DNA of 64,000 bases, taken from the NCBI GenBank assembly GCA_016720585.1, contig JADKKH010000001.1:372001-436000 (forward strand), read 5' to 3'. Numbering within the stretch: the stretch's first letter is position 1; every line of letters starts with the position of its first letter. The notes below the pieces were generated by a model, which was given only the letters and a program-made list of their open reading frames with translations, did no database searches and had not been told where the DNA came from. A program made the position numbers and the translations under genes. Shown in pieces: positions 8,702 to 16,624 of the stretch. This DNA is from Chitinophagaceae bacterium. Lineage in GTDB: Bacteria > Bacteroidota > Bacteroidia > Chitinophagales > Chitinophagaceae.

Positions 8702-9647
8702 TCTTTAATATCTCCGAAAGTACCGCTTGTGCTGCCCAAACCCTGTTGCCGGCCTGTTGGGTTACAATACTCATGGGGCCATCCAGAATTTCATCACTCA
8801 ACTCTACATTTCTTCTTACCGGTAAACAATGCATCACTTTTGCCTTATTCGTGGTTGCCCAGCTTTTCTGATTCAACTGCCAGCCGGGATCATTGGTATA
8901 GATTTTTCCATAATCCAGGTAGGTACTCCAGTTCTTTACATATACAAAGTCAGCTCCTTTCAAGGCTTCTTCCTGGTTATGGGTGATGGTAGCGCCTTTT
9001 GTAAATGCTTCATTTAATTCATAATCTTCCGGGTGCGTAATTACAAATTCAGCCTTGCCCCATTTATTGACCCATTGAGAAAAACTATTGGCGACACATT
9101 GCGGTAAAGGCTTTATATGAGGAGCCCAGGTAAGTACGATCTTCGGTTTCCTTTTTTCGGGGAAAGTTTCCGTTACAGTGATAATATCTGTAAGACTTTG
9201 CAACGGATGAAGCGTGGCGCTTTCTAAACTTACCACAGGTATCCCGGCATACCGGATAAATTGTTTGATATATAATTCACTGTAATCATCTTCCCGGTTT
9301 TGCAAGGCGGGGAATGCCCGGATAGCCAGTATATCGAAATATTTTCCAAAAATAGGGGCGGCATCTTTTACATGTTCTACAGTTGTACCGCTCATGATCG
9401 CTTCTTCTTCAAATTCCAATGCCCAGCCTTCATTGCCCACATTTAAATTGATGACTTCCATGCCGAGATTTTGGGCGGCCAGCTGCGTACTCAATCTTGT
9501 ACGCATACTCGGATTCAGGAACAGGCAACCGATACGTTTATGGGTGCCCAGTGTTTTGTCGCTAAAAGGATTTGCTTTATAAGCTAAAGCCTTTTGTACT
9601 AAAGCATCTATATCAGATACATCATGAACAGAGACAAAATTTTTCAT
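8691..9647 (-). CDS. argF': N-succinylornithine (acylornithine) carbamoyltransferase
   Basis: A 318-residue transcarbamylase of the acylornithine group. The carbamoyl-phosphate loop reads NPSMRTRLSTQ instead of the STRTR of classical OTCs, and HPLQSLTDIITV and MHCLPVRRN are both present. It aligns closely with the Bacteroides fragilis succinylornithine enzyme. The residue that separates acetyl- from succinyl-ornithine enzymes (Glu92 in Xanthomonas, Pro90 in B. fragilis) is Val90 here, in GTTVEHV. As I recall, mutagenesis of the Xanthomonas enzyme at this site to Pro, Ser, Val or Ala gave succinylornithine activity, so I infer a succinylornithine carbamoyltransferase. It lies 2 bp after argD and overlaps argB. 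Confidence 0.9.
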   Translation of the reverse strand: MKNFVSVHDVSDIDALVQKALAYKANPFSDKTLGTHKRIGCLFLNPSMRTRLSTQLAAQNLGMEVINLNVGNEGWALEFEEEAIMSGTTVEHVKDAAPIFGKYFDILAIRAFPALQNREDDYSELYIKQFIRYAGIPVVSLESATLHPLQSLTDIITVTETFPEKRKPKIVLTWAPHIKPLPQCVANSFSQWVNKWGKAEFVITHPEDYELNEAFTKGATITHNQEEALKGADFVYVKNWSTYLDYGKIYTNDPGWQLNQKSWATTNKAKVMHCLPVRRNVELSDEILDGPMSIVTQQAGNRVWAAQAVLSEILKNDV

Positions 9648-9649
9648 GC

Positions 9650-10810
9650 TTAACGGGCTGGGTTGGGTATAGTGACCATGTTTTCGATTTCTTCTTTCAG
9701 GGCGTCAATAAATTGTTCGGCGTCTGTTTTCCGTAAGGCCAGCGAAGGTAAAAGCCGGATGATATTTGGTTTGGCTTCACCGGTAAATATCTTTTGATTC
9801 CACAATAGATTTTTCCGGAGTGGATTTAATTCTTCGGGTACATCAAAACCGATCATCAGTCCCCTGCCCCGGATATTCTGTAACTGCGGAATGGTTTCAA
9901 GTTCATCTCTCAGGTATTTACCGATCATGACCGCATTGCCCATGAGTTTATCTTCCTCGATAACTTCCAAAACGGCTAATGCGGCTGCACAGGCCAGGTG
10001 GTTTCCGCCGAAGGTAGTGCCCAACTGAAAATGTTTAGGTTTGATATGTGGGGCAACGATAATACCCGCAACGGGGAAGCCATTACCCATGCCTTTGGCC
10101 ATGGAATAAATATCTGCCTGTACACCGGCAAAATCATGACTGAAAAATTTTCCACTTCTGCCATACCCGCATTGTACACTATCAGCAATATAAAGCGCCC
10201 CGTATTCGTCGCATAAGGACCGGATTTTTTTCAGGAAAGAATCATCAGCTATATTAATTCCACCCACTCCCTGAATGCCTTCAATAATTACGGATGAGAT
10301 GGCAGCGCCATTTTCCCGGAAGCAATCTTCCAGCGCTTCTTCGTCATTAAAGGGAAGGAAAATAACGTTTTCAGTTTCGTTAACCGGGGCGATATAATTT
10401 TTATTATCGGTTGCGGAAACAGCTAAGGACGTTCTGCCATGAAATGATTTGCTGAAAGCAATTATTTTTTTTCTTCCGTTGTGGAAGCTGGCGAGTTTCA
10501 GTGCATTTTCATTGGCTTCGGCGCCACTGTTGCAGAGAAACAACTGGTAAGCTTCTTTACCGGAAACCTTGCCCAGCTTTTCAGCCAGTTGCAGTTGCAG
10601 GGGAATACGGATGGAGTTCGAATAGAAAGCAATTTTTTCCAGCTGTTCTTCAATGCGTTTTACCCAATGAGGATGGGTGTGACCAATGCTGATTACGGCA
10701 TGACCTCCATACAGATCGAGATATTGATCGCCTTTATCATCCCAGACATAGGAGCCTTTGGCTTTTACGATGTTGATTTCATTAACCGGGTAAACGTCAA
10801 ATAGATTCAT
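9650..10810 (-). CDS. argD: N-acylornithine aminotransferase
   Basis: A 386-residue class-III PLP aminotransferase that turns N-acylglutamate semialdehyde into N-acylornithine using glutamate. Visible marks are DLYGGHAVISIGHTHP near the N terminus, CNSGAEANENALKLA, the cofactor-ring segment ADSVQCGYGRSGKFF, and SMAKGMGNGFP with the PLP-binding lysine. Length is normal for ArgD. It lies 9 bp after argC and 2 bp before the carbamoyltransferase gene, in the middle of the operon. Confidence 0.94.
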   Translation of the reverse strand: MNLFDVYPVNEINIVKAKGSYVWDDKGDQYLDLYGGHAVISIGHTHPHWVKRIEEQLEKIAFYSNSIRIPLQLQLAEKLGKVSGKEAYQLFLCNSGAEANENALKLASFHNGRKKIIAFSKSFHGRTSLAVSATDNKNYIAPVNETENVIFLPFNDEEALEDCFRENGAAISSVIIEGIQGVGGINIADDSFLKKIRSLCDEYGALYIADSVQCGYGRSGKFFSHDFAGVQADIYSMAKGMGNGFPVAGIIVAPHIKPKHFQLGTTFGGNHLACAAALAVLEVIEEDKLMGNAVMIGKYLRDELETIPQLQNIRGRGLMIGFDVPEELNPLRKNLLWNQKIFTGEAKPNIIRLLPSLALRKTDAEQFIDALKEEIENMVTIPNPAR

Positions 10811-10819
10811 GTATATATT

Positions 10820-11806
10820 TTAGAAATAGTTTGCTTTAAGTTTTAGCCCGGTGGTTTCGTCAAGCCCAAAAACCAGGTTCATATTCTGAACCGCCTGCCC
10901 GCTGGCGCCTTTTATTAAATTATCAAGGACCGTATGAACCACCAGTTTGTTTCCTGTTTTTTCTAACTGGATAACCGCCTTATTCGTATTTATTACCTGT
11001 TTTAAAAAAATAGCTTCGGTGCTTATCTGGATAAATGGATGCTCCCGGTACAGGTCTTTATATAATTCAATAAGTTCGGTAAGGTTTCGATCCAACCGGA
11101 TAACTGAACTGATAAAAATGCCTCTTGTAAAATCTCCTCTCCAGGGAACGAAGCTGAGGTCTATACCGTTTTCGGGTTGCAACTCTAACAGCGATTCACC
11201 AATTTCGCCCAGGTGCTGATGCGTCAGTGTTTTGTAGGCCTGAATATTATTTTGCCTCCAGCTGAAATGGGATGTTGCCGATAAGGATTGTCCGGCACCG
11301 GTGGATCCTGTAATGCCGGTCGTATAAATTTCTGAAAGTATACCTGCTTTGGCCAGGGGTAATAAACCTAACTGGATGGCCGTAGCAAAACAACCGGGGT
11401 TGGCAATGTTTTGTGCTGATTTTATTTTTTCTCTGTTTAATTCAGGAAGTCCATAAATAAATTGCCGGTTACCGAACGAAGATTGTGCAGCCAGGCGGAA
11501 ATCATTTGCGAGGTCAATCACTTTAACCGATTCTGGAATATTATTTTCTTCTAGAAATTTTCTGGATTCGCCATGACCCAGGCACAGAAAGAGAACGTCT
11601 ATTCCATCGCTTACTTCTCCTGTGAATTTTAATTCGGTTTCCCCCAACAAATCCTGGTGAACCGTATAAACCGGCTTGCCTGCATGGCTGCGGCTGTTGA
11701 TAAAAGAAATTTCCGCACCCGGGTGATTGAGTAATAGTCGTAGCAGTTCACCTCCGGTATAGCCAGCGCCCCCGATTATGCCTGCTTTAATTTTTGTCAT
11801 CAGCAT
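10820..11806 (-). CDS. argC: N-acyl-gamma-glutamyl-phosphate reductase
   Basis: A 328-residue NADPH-dependent reductase producing N-acylglutamate semialdehyde. The Rossmann motif GIIGGAGYTGGELLRLL is at the N terminus, and the catalytic cysteine sits in ANPGCFATAIQLGL. GLPELNREKI and the late histidine-containing stretch are also present. ATGs at 11806 and 11800 are both possible; both lie within the 3' end of argG, a 15-20 bp overlap that points to coupled translation. Confidence 0.94.
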   Translation of the reverse strand: MLMTKIKAGIIGGAGYTGGELLRLLLNHPGAEISFINSRSHAGKPVYTVHQDLLGETELKFTGEVSDGIDVLFLCLGHGESRKFLEENNIPESVKVIDLANDFRLAAQSSFGNRQFIYGLPELNREKIKSAQNIANPGCFATAIQLGLLPLAKAGILSEIYTTGITGSTGAGQSLSATSHFSWRQNNIQAYKTLTHQHLGEIGESLLELQPENGIDLSFVPWRGDFTRGIFISSVIRLDRNLTELIELYKDLYREHPFIQISTEAIFLKQVINTNKAVIQLEKTGNKLVVHTVLDNLIKGASGQAVQNMNLVFGLDETTGLKLKANYF

Positions 11807-12992
11807 CTGTTTTTACCATATGATAAATAAATGTCTGGTTGCCAAATATTTTACTAAAGCCTCTTACATCATCTCCGGTGAAGCCGGTATTCATCTCACC
11901 ATATTTGCCAAACTTGCTGTTCATCAGGTCATATTTTGATTCAATACCGATGATTTGAAAACGGAAAGGAAATAATTGTACAAATACATCTCCGGTCACA
12001 TTCCGTTGGCTACTTTCCAGGTACGTTTCTATGTCTCTCATCACTGGGTCCAGGATCTGGCCTTCATGAAGCCAGTTACCATAGAATTGGGACAACTGGT
12101 CTTTCCATTGTTGTTGCCATTTGGTAAGCACATGTTTTTCCAAAGCATGATGTGCTTTCAGGATAACCATGGGTGCGGCCGCTTCAAAACCCACACGGCC
12201 TTTTATGCCAATAATGGTATCACCCACATGTATGTCACGACCAATACCGTAGGGACCGGCGATAGCCTGTAAATATTGAATCGCTTCGGAAGGGTGATCC
12301 ATCTTTTTATCATTCACTTTTTTCAACTCACCTTTTTCAAAATGCAGTTTCACTTCTTCGTTACCGGTTTTTGTGACCTGTGTGGGCCAGGCATCTTCGG
12401 GTAACATTCCTTTTGAAGACAAGGTTTCTTTACCACCCACACTGGTTCCCCAAAGTCCCTTGTTGATCGAATACATCGATTTGTCAAAATTCATGGCCAC
12501 CCCGTTTTCTTTCAGGTAAGCGATCTCTTCTTCACGGGTGAGTTGCAGGTCTCTAATGGGTGTTATGATTTCCACACCGGGGATCATGATATGAAATATC
12601 ATATCAAACCGGACCTGATCGTTACCGGCGCCGGTGCTGCCATGTGCTACGGCATCCGCGTTTAATTCCCGGGCATGGTCCGCAATATGTATAGCCTGGC
12701 TGAGTCTTTCGGCAGAAACGGAAAGAGGGTAGGTGTTATTCTTTAATATGTTTCCATAAATCAGGTATTTAATAATGCTGTCGTAATAATTTTTTACCGC
12801 ATGCACAGTCTTATGCGATTTCACGCCCAATGTAATAGCATGTTCCTCAATATGTTTCAATTCCTCTTTACTGAAACCACCGGTATTTACAATGATACTG
12901 TGGACCTCATAACCCATTTCCCGGGTCAGGTATTTAACACAGTAAGAAGTATCTAATCCGCCGCTAAAACCTAAAACAACTTTCTTTGTCAT
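11787..12992 (-). CDS. argG: Argininosuccinate synthase
   Basis: A 401-residue ATP-dependent ligase joining citrulline and aspartate. The N-terminal PP-loop motif LGFSGGLDTSYC binds ATP; AHGSTGAGNDQVRFD and GRDIHVGDTIIGIKGRVGFE are typical downstream segments. In this operon ArgG is encoded early, second after the GNAT gene (19 bp gap), and its 3' end overlaps argC. The product should feed the last gene of the operon, argH. Confidence 0.95.
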   Translation of the reverse strand: MTKKVVLGFSGGLDTSYCVKYLTREMGYEVHSIIVNTGGFSKEELKHIEEHAITLGVKSHKTVHAVKNYYDSIIKYLIYGNILKNNTYPLSVSAERLSQAIHIADHARELNADAVAHGSTGAGNDQVRFDMIFHIMIPGVEIITPIRDLQLTREEEIAYLKENGVAMNFDKSMYSINKGLWGTSVGGKETLSSKGMLPEDAWPTQVTKTGNEEVKLHFEKGELKKVNDKKMDHPSEAIQYLQAIAGPYGIGRDIHVGDTIIGIKGRVGFEAAAPMVILKAHHALEKHVLTKWQQQWKDQLSQFYGNWLHEGQILDPVMRDIETYLESSQRNVTGDVFVQLFPFRFQIIGIESKYDLMNSKFGKYGEMNTGFTGDDVRGFSKIFGNQTFIYHMVKTDADDKN

Positions 12993-13011
12993 GGACTGCC
13001 AGGATTGATTT

Positions 13012-13725
13012 TTATAAATGAAATAAGTGATGCAATAATGATTTTGGTTTTACACCGCCCCCATTGCCATTTTTACCTTTCTTCATAAAAGGGTTTAATA
13101 ATTTCCATTGTTTGAACCGTAGCAACCGCTCAAATCCTTTTACATTTTCTTTAAAGAATTCTTTGGTTTCTTCCGGCTCGTAGTGGTCTTTGGGATCGTA
13201 CAGCATAGCGGTACACATACAATTCTTTCTTTCTTTGCTCATCAGTATCTCATAGTTCACACAGCTTTTACAACCTGCCCAGAAAGCTTCATCCTGGGTT
13301 AGTTCCGAGTAGGTAACCGGTTCATAACCCAGATCGCTGTTGATTTTCATGACTGCAAGACCGGTTGTTAACCCGAAAATTTTTGATTCCGGGTATTTTT
13401 GTTTTGACAGGTTAAATATTTTTTGTTTGATAGATTTTGCCACACCGCTTTTTCGGAAAGCCGGGGCTACGATCAATCCGCTGTTGGCCACATATTCACC
13501 ATGACTCCAGGTTTCAATATAACAAAAACCGGCCCATTCATTCTGATCAGTGATCGCAATGACGGCTTTTCCTTCGTCAATCTTCTGTTCAATATATTCC
13601 GGGCTGCGTTTGGCAATACCGGTACCACGGGCTGTGGCCGAGGTTTCCATTTCGTCGGTGATTGTCCTGGAATAAACTTTATCCGCAGCGGTTGCAACCC
13701 TAACAATTATATGCTGATTTTTCAC
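13012..13725 (-). CDS. GNAT acyltransferase heading the arginine operon; candidate N-acylglutamate synthase
   Basis: A 237-residue GNAT-fold protein. The acyl-CoA pyrophosphate loop is GLIVAPAFRKSGVAKSI (about 83-98). After the core there is a cysteine group, C152-x2-C155 and C169-x-C171, followed by a basic tail of about 60 residues; the cysteines could bind a metal or form disulfides. It is the first gene of an operon that otherwise contains every step after glutamate acylation and lacks argA and argJ. I therefore infer that it catalyses the first step, transfer of a succinyl or acetyl group from CoA to glutamate. It is not similar in layout to classical ArgA, which carries an amino-acid-kinase domain. 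Confidence 0.75.
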   Translation of the reverse strand: MKNQHIIVRVATAADKVYSRTITDEMETSATARGTGIAKRSPEYIEQKIDEGKAVIAITDQNEWAGFCYIETWSHGEYVANSGLIVAPAFRKSGVAKSIKQKIFNLSKQKYPESKIFGLTTGLAVMKINSDLGYEPVTYSELTQDEAFWAGCKSCVNYEILMSKERKNCMCTAMLYDPKDHYEPEETKEFFKENVKGFERLLRFKQWKLLNPFMKKGKNGNGGGVKPKSLLHHLFHL

Positions 13726-13761
13726 TTGTTATCTGATGTTGTAAAATACAGGCCACCAATC

Positions 13762-13775
13762 CTAAATTCATTTAG
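13762..13775. promoter_or_regulatory. Palindrome upstream of the arginine operon (candidate operator)
   Basis: CTAAAT-TC-ATTTAG is a perfect 6+6 bp inverted repeat 36 bp upstream of the first gene of the arginine operon. Its A/T-rich half sites and length are in the range of ArgR-type boxes, but I could not compare it with a characterised Bacteroidota site. It could equally be a chance palindrome in A/T-rich sequence. Confidence 0.3.
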
Positions 13776-13789
13776 CGGGAAGTGTTTCA

Positions 13790-13825
13790 CTGACAGGGAC
13801 CAGGGTGAGGGGTTCGTCCTGTCAG
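13790..13825 (-). promoter_or_regulatory. Stem-loop in the arginine operon leader
   Basis: On the minus strand the 8-nt arms CTGACAGG and CCTGTCAG enclose a 20-nt loop, and two more pairs form beyond a one-base bulge. No run of U follows, so it does not look like a standard terminator. It overlaps the stop codon of the small upstream frame at 13822-13944. It could be a regulatory leader structure or a leftover dispersed palindromic repeat. Confidence 0.4.
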
Positions 13826-13944
13826 CATACAGGATTACGTCGGGGACGGGAAAAAGTAAACAGGTCATACCCAACAGCATAGACACCACTGGTTATGGGT
13901 GCATGAAACGCAAATTGCTTGGTATGTGTCAGTATATTATTCAT
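13822..13944 (-). other. Possible 40-codon leader peptide frame before the arginine operon
   Basis: Within the 304-bp gap 13726-14029 the minus strand has an ATG-started 40-codon frame ending in SRPRRNPVC, with three arginine codons within four codons just before the stop. The stop overlaps the stem-loop at 13790-13825. Placed upstream of arginine biosynthesis genes, this resembles a leader peptide. There is no U-tract and no ribosome-binding site to support it, so coding is uncertain. The rest of the gap holds the palindrome at 13762 and A/T-rich sequence near 13960-14029, with nothing else recognisable. Confidence 0.2.
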
Positions 13945-14029
13945 GTTTACAAACAAGTTGTAAATTGAGAACAAATGTATAATAATAATTGGTTTAATTT
14001 CATAAATATTTTGTTATAAAACCAGCTAT

Positions 14030-14473
14030 ATGGAAACCGAAAATGCGCCTTTATCCGAACAGCCGTCAGAACTTCAGCCGCAACTAAAACGGGTCAGCGG
14101 GTTCAAACGATTTACCCGAACATTGATGGTGATGCTGTTGATCGGTTTAATTGTTTTTGTTTACTTCTGGTATTTTTTTGTTTTTGGGGAAGGGGTAAAA
14201 TCCGGGCATCTGAATTATGCGGTCCGGAAAGGAAATATTTTTAAAACCTATGAAGGAAAATTGATCCAGGAAGGATTCAGGAGTCAAACAGCCGGCAGCA
14301 TCCAATCTTACGAGTTTGAATTTTCAATTAAAAGCAAAAAAATTTACGAGATATTGTCAGCCAACAGTGGCAAGAGCTTTGATCTGCATTATAAAGAATA
14401 CCATGGGGCCGTACCCTGGCGGGGGAATACAAAATACATCGTGGACAGTATTATTTCAATGAGAGATCAATAA
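14030..14473 (+). CDS. Conserved single-span membrane protein of unknown function
   Basis: A 147-residue protein with a soluble, proline- and glutamate-rich N terminus (about 1-30), one strong membrane segment (about 32-53, ending in FVYFWYFFVF), then a soluble domain with the conserved-looking GNIFKTYEGKLIQEGFR. Similar small proteins are common in Bacteroidota genomes, but I know of no assigned function. The ATG at 14030 follows an A/T-rich region. The gene is convergent with the RsmI-like methylase, with 2 bp between stops. Confidence 0.75.
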   Translation: METENAPLSEQPSELQPQLKRVSGFKRFTRTLMVMLLIGLIVFVYFWYFFVFGEGVKSGHLNYAVRKGNIFKTYEGKLIQEGFRSQTAGSIQSYEFEFSIKSKKIYEILSANSGKSFDLHYKEYHGAVPWRGNTKYIVDSIISMRDQ

Positions 14474-14475
14474 AC

Positions 14476-15168
14476 TTATTGCCCGGCATACAGTAAGAAA
14501 ATGGCCGGTCTTTTATGAATGTCGGGCTTATTTTTTTCCCAGGCTGAAATTCTTTGGGTTTTAATCCATTCATTTTTTCCGGTAATATCCACAGCTATGC
14601 AGAGTTTTGTTTCTGCGTTACAAGTTTTCAGCAGTGCCTCAATCAATTGATTATTCCGGTAGGGTGTTTCAATAAAAATCTGGGTGCAGTTTTTCTTTGC
14701 TGATTCCGTTTCCAGTTCTTTAAGGGCTTTACTGCGCTGCTGACCATCGATCGGTACATAACCTGCAAACCGGAACTGCTGACCATTCATGCCACTAGCC
14801 ATCAGTGCCAGCAAAATGGAACTTGGGCCGACCAACGGTTTTATTTTCACATTCATTTCATGAGCCATGGCGATCAATACCTGTCCCGGGTCGGCTACAC
14901 CGGGGCATCCTGCTTCACTGATGATACCGGTATTTTTTCCTTCTTTTATTTTTTGCCTGAATATATCAGGGCTGTTGTCAGAAATTTCATGCCATTCATA
15001 AGCATCTATCTCCATTTCTTTCCATAGGTTTTTGAAATAGCGGCGTGTGGTTCTTTTATTTTCAACAAAAAAAACCTGGCATTTTTTAACAGCATCTGTA
15101 ATATAAGGGGGTATGACATCCAGGCCTTCATCGGATAATACAGAGGGTATGAGATAAACGGTAGCCAT
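14476..15168 (-). CDS. Tetrapyrrole-methylase-fold SAM methyltransferase (RsmI-like)
   Basis: A 230-residue member of the SAM-dependent tetrapyrrole methylase superfamily, closest to RsmI, which 2'-O-methylates C1402 of 16S rRNA. Visible motifs are MATVYLIPSVLSDEG, ISEAGCPGVADPG and VGPSSILLALMASG. It is shorter than canonical RsmI (about 280 residues) and matches the second, shorter paralogue that many Bacteroidota carry, so the target may differ from C1402. It starts 5 bp after the EI24 gene on the same strand, suggesting one transcript. Confidence 0.82.
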   Translation of the reverse strand: MATVYLIPSVLSDEGLDVIPPYITDAVKKCQVFFVENKRTTRRYFKNLWKEMEIDAYEWHEISDNSPDIFRQKIKEGKNTGIISEAGCPGVADPGQVLIAMAHEMNVKIKPLVGPSSILLALMASGMNGQQFRFAGYVPIDGQQRSKALKELETESAKKNCTQIFIETPYRNNQLIEALLKTCNAETKLCIAVDITGKNEWIKTQRISAWEKNKPDIHKRPAIFLLYAGQ

Positions 15169-15173
15169 AGATA

Positions 15174-15920
15174 TCAGCTGCTTTTGACTTTATGAACACT
15201 TAGTGTGGCAGCAATGACTGCATAGGCCGGGGCAAGTACAATCACCATATGCATGATATAAAATAGTAAGCCGTTACCGATGGCCAGTCCCTTATGTCTC
15301 CCGGTTAATGTAATACTTTGGGCAGGTGTTAAATTAACTCTTGCAAAACTGTAATCCAGCATTGAAAATCCAAAATAATAACATTCCATCAATAATGCAA
15401 TAATAGGCGTGATCCAGCCAACAACCGGTATGAGTGATAACAAAATCAGCGATACCAGGTAAACTAATTGCCAGCTGCAATTTCTTAAAGCCAGTTTACT
15501 ATTGCGGATACAATCCTTTTTTAATTCCGGCCAGTTAAAGGAATGTTCCTGGCCATTAATGATCGCTTCCGTTTTTTCACTCAGGTAAGCAAAAACCGGG
15601 GATCCGATAATCAGGATCAGGTATTTAAAAAGGGAAAAATATAAAAGTACCAGGACCAGGCGTAACATCATTCCCGTCATTACGAAAAGAAAACTCAGCC
15701 ATTCATTCCGTTCTTTCTGCAGCCAGGTTTCAATACTTAACTGGTGGCTGATCCAGGAGACCACAGCATCGGAGGATTGCCAGAAGAAAAACATACCAGT
15801 TATAAACAACAACGTATAAATGATTCCGGGAATGATTATCCACCTGAACAAACGGTGTTCCTGAATAAACCGGTGCGCCTCTCCCCAGGACTGGACAGCT
15901 ATGACAATTTCTTTCAACAA
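15174..15920 (-). CDS. EI24-domain (CysZ-like) integral membrane protein
   Basis: A 248-residue polytopic membrane protein of the EI24 family, which includes the sulfate permease CysZ. Hydrophobic segments appear near residues 25-48, 70-95, 135-180 and 205-240, with the conserved start LKEIVIAVQSWGEAHRFI. The reading frame has no ATG upstream; the start must be TTG at 15920 or the adjacent TTG at 15917. No sulfate-assimilation genes are nearby, so sulfate transport is not supported by context. It is followed closely by the RsmI-like gene. Confidence 0.75.
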   Translation of the reverse strand: MLKEIVIAVQSWGEAHRFIQEHRLFRWIIIPGIIYTLLFITGMFFFWQSSDAVVSWISHQLSIETWLQKERNEWLSFLFVMTGMMLRLVLVLLYFSLFKYLILIIGSPVFAYLSEKTEAIINGQEHSFNWPELKKDCIRNSKLALRNCSWQLVYLVSLILLSLIPVVGWITPIIALLMECYYFGFSMLDYSFARVNLTPAQSITLTGRHKGLAIGNGLLFYIMHMVIVLAPAYAVIAATLSVHKVKSS

Positions 15921-16017
15921 AGCCTTAATTTGGGAAGTAAATATACTGAAAGGGGGTGGTAAGTTGTGATTCGTGTGTGGTGAAGGACTCTCTGGAAAGA
16001 AAAACAGGAATTATCAT

Positions 16018-16623
16018 ATGAAAAAGTTGTCCGTTGGTTTTTACAGACGGGATAATGTACTGCAAATTGCCCGGGATTTATTGGGAAAACTTTTAGTGAC
16101 CCGGTGGAATGGGCAAACTACATCAGGACGGATTGTAGAAGTAGAGGCCTATGAAGGTGTTTTGGACAAAGCTTCTCATGCATTTGGTGGCAGAAAAACC
16201 AATCGTAATGAAATTATGTATGCAAACGGAGGTCTAACGTATGTTTATTTGTGTTATGGCATTCATCATCTTTTTAATGTAGTTACTCATACTAAAAAAA
16301 CGCCGCATGCTATTCTTATCCGGGCATTGGAGCCCGTAAAAGGGGTAGAAATAATGCTGGAAAGAACCCGAAAAAGAAGCGGTGATAATACACTGACAAA
16401 AGGCCCAGGTAATTTATCCCGGGCGCTGGGTTTAACGGTATGGCATAGTGGCCGATCCCTGCAAAGCAAAGAACTTTTTATCGCAGATGATGGATTTGTG
16501 TATTCCGAAAAGGAAATAGCGGCCTCCCCAAGGATAGGTGTTGATTATGCCGGTAAAGATGCCGCACGCCCTAATCGCTTTTATATAAAAGGAAATCTAT
16601 TTGTAAGCGGTAAACCAAAATAG
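16018..16623 (+). CDS. DNA-3-methyladenine glycosylase (AAG/MPG family)
   Basis: A 201-residue monofunctional base-excision glycosylase that removes alkylated and deaminated purines from DNA. Family marks are ARDLLGKLLVTRW, the catalytic glutamate segment GRIVEVEAYEG, DKASHAFGG, and YVYLCYGIHHLFNVVT. ATG 16018 gives the usual start MKKLSVGFYRRD; the open frame upstream to 15973 is not conserved-looking. The carrier gene begins 1 bp after its stop, suggesting cotranscription. Confidence 0.93.
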   Translation: MKKLSVGFYRRDNVLQIARDLLGKLLVTRWNGQTTSGRIVEVEAYEGVLDKASHAFGGRKTNRNEIMYANGGLTYVYLCYGIHHLFNVVTHTKKTPHAILIRALEPVKGVEIMLERTRKRSGDNTLTKGPGNLSRALGLTVWHSGRSLQSKELFIADDGFVYSEKEIAASPRIGVDYAGKDAARPNRFYIKGNLFVSGKPK

Positions 16624-16624
16624 G

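Noticed and set aside
13423..13968. 181-codon plus-strand frame over the arginine operon leader
   Set aside because: Most of it is antisense to the GNAT gene; the rest crosses the leader stem-loop and palindrome. No recognisable protein features.
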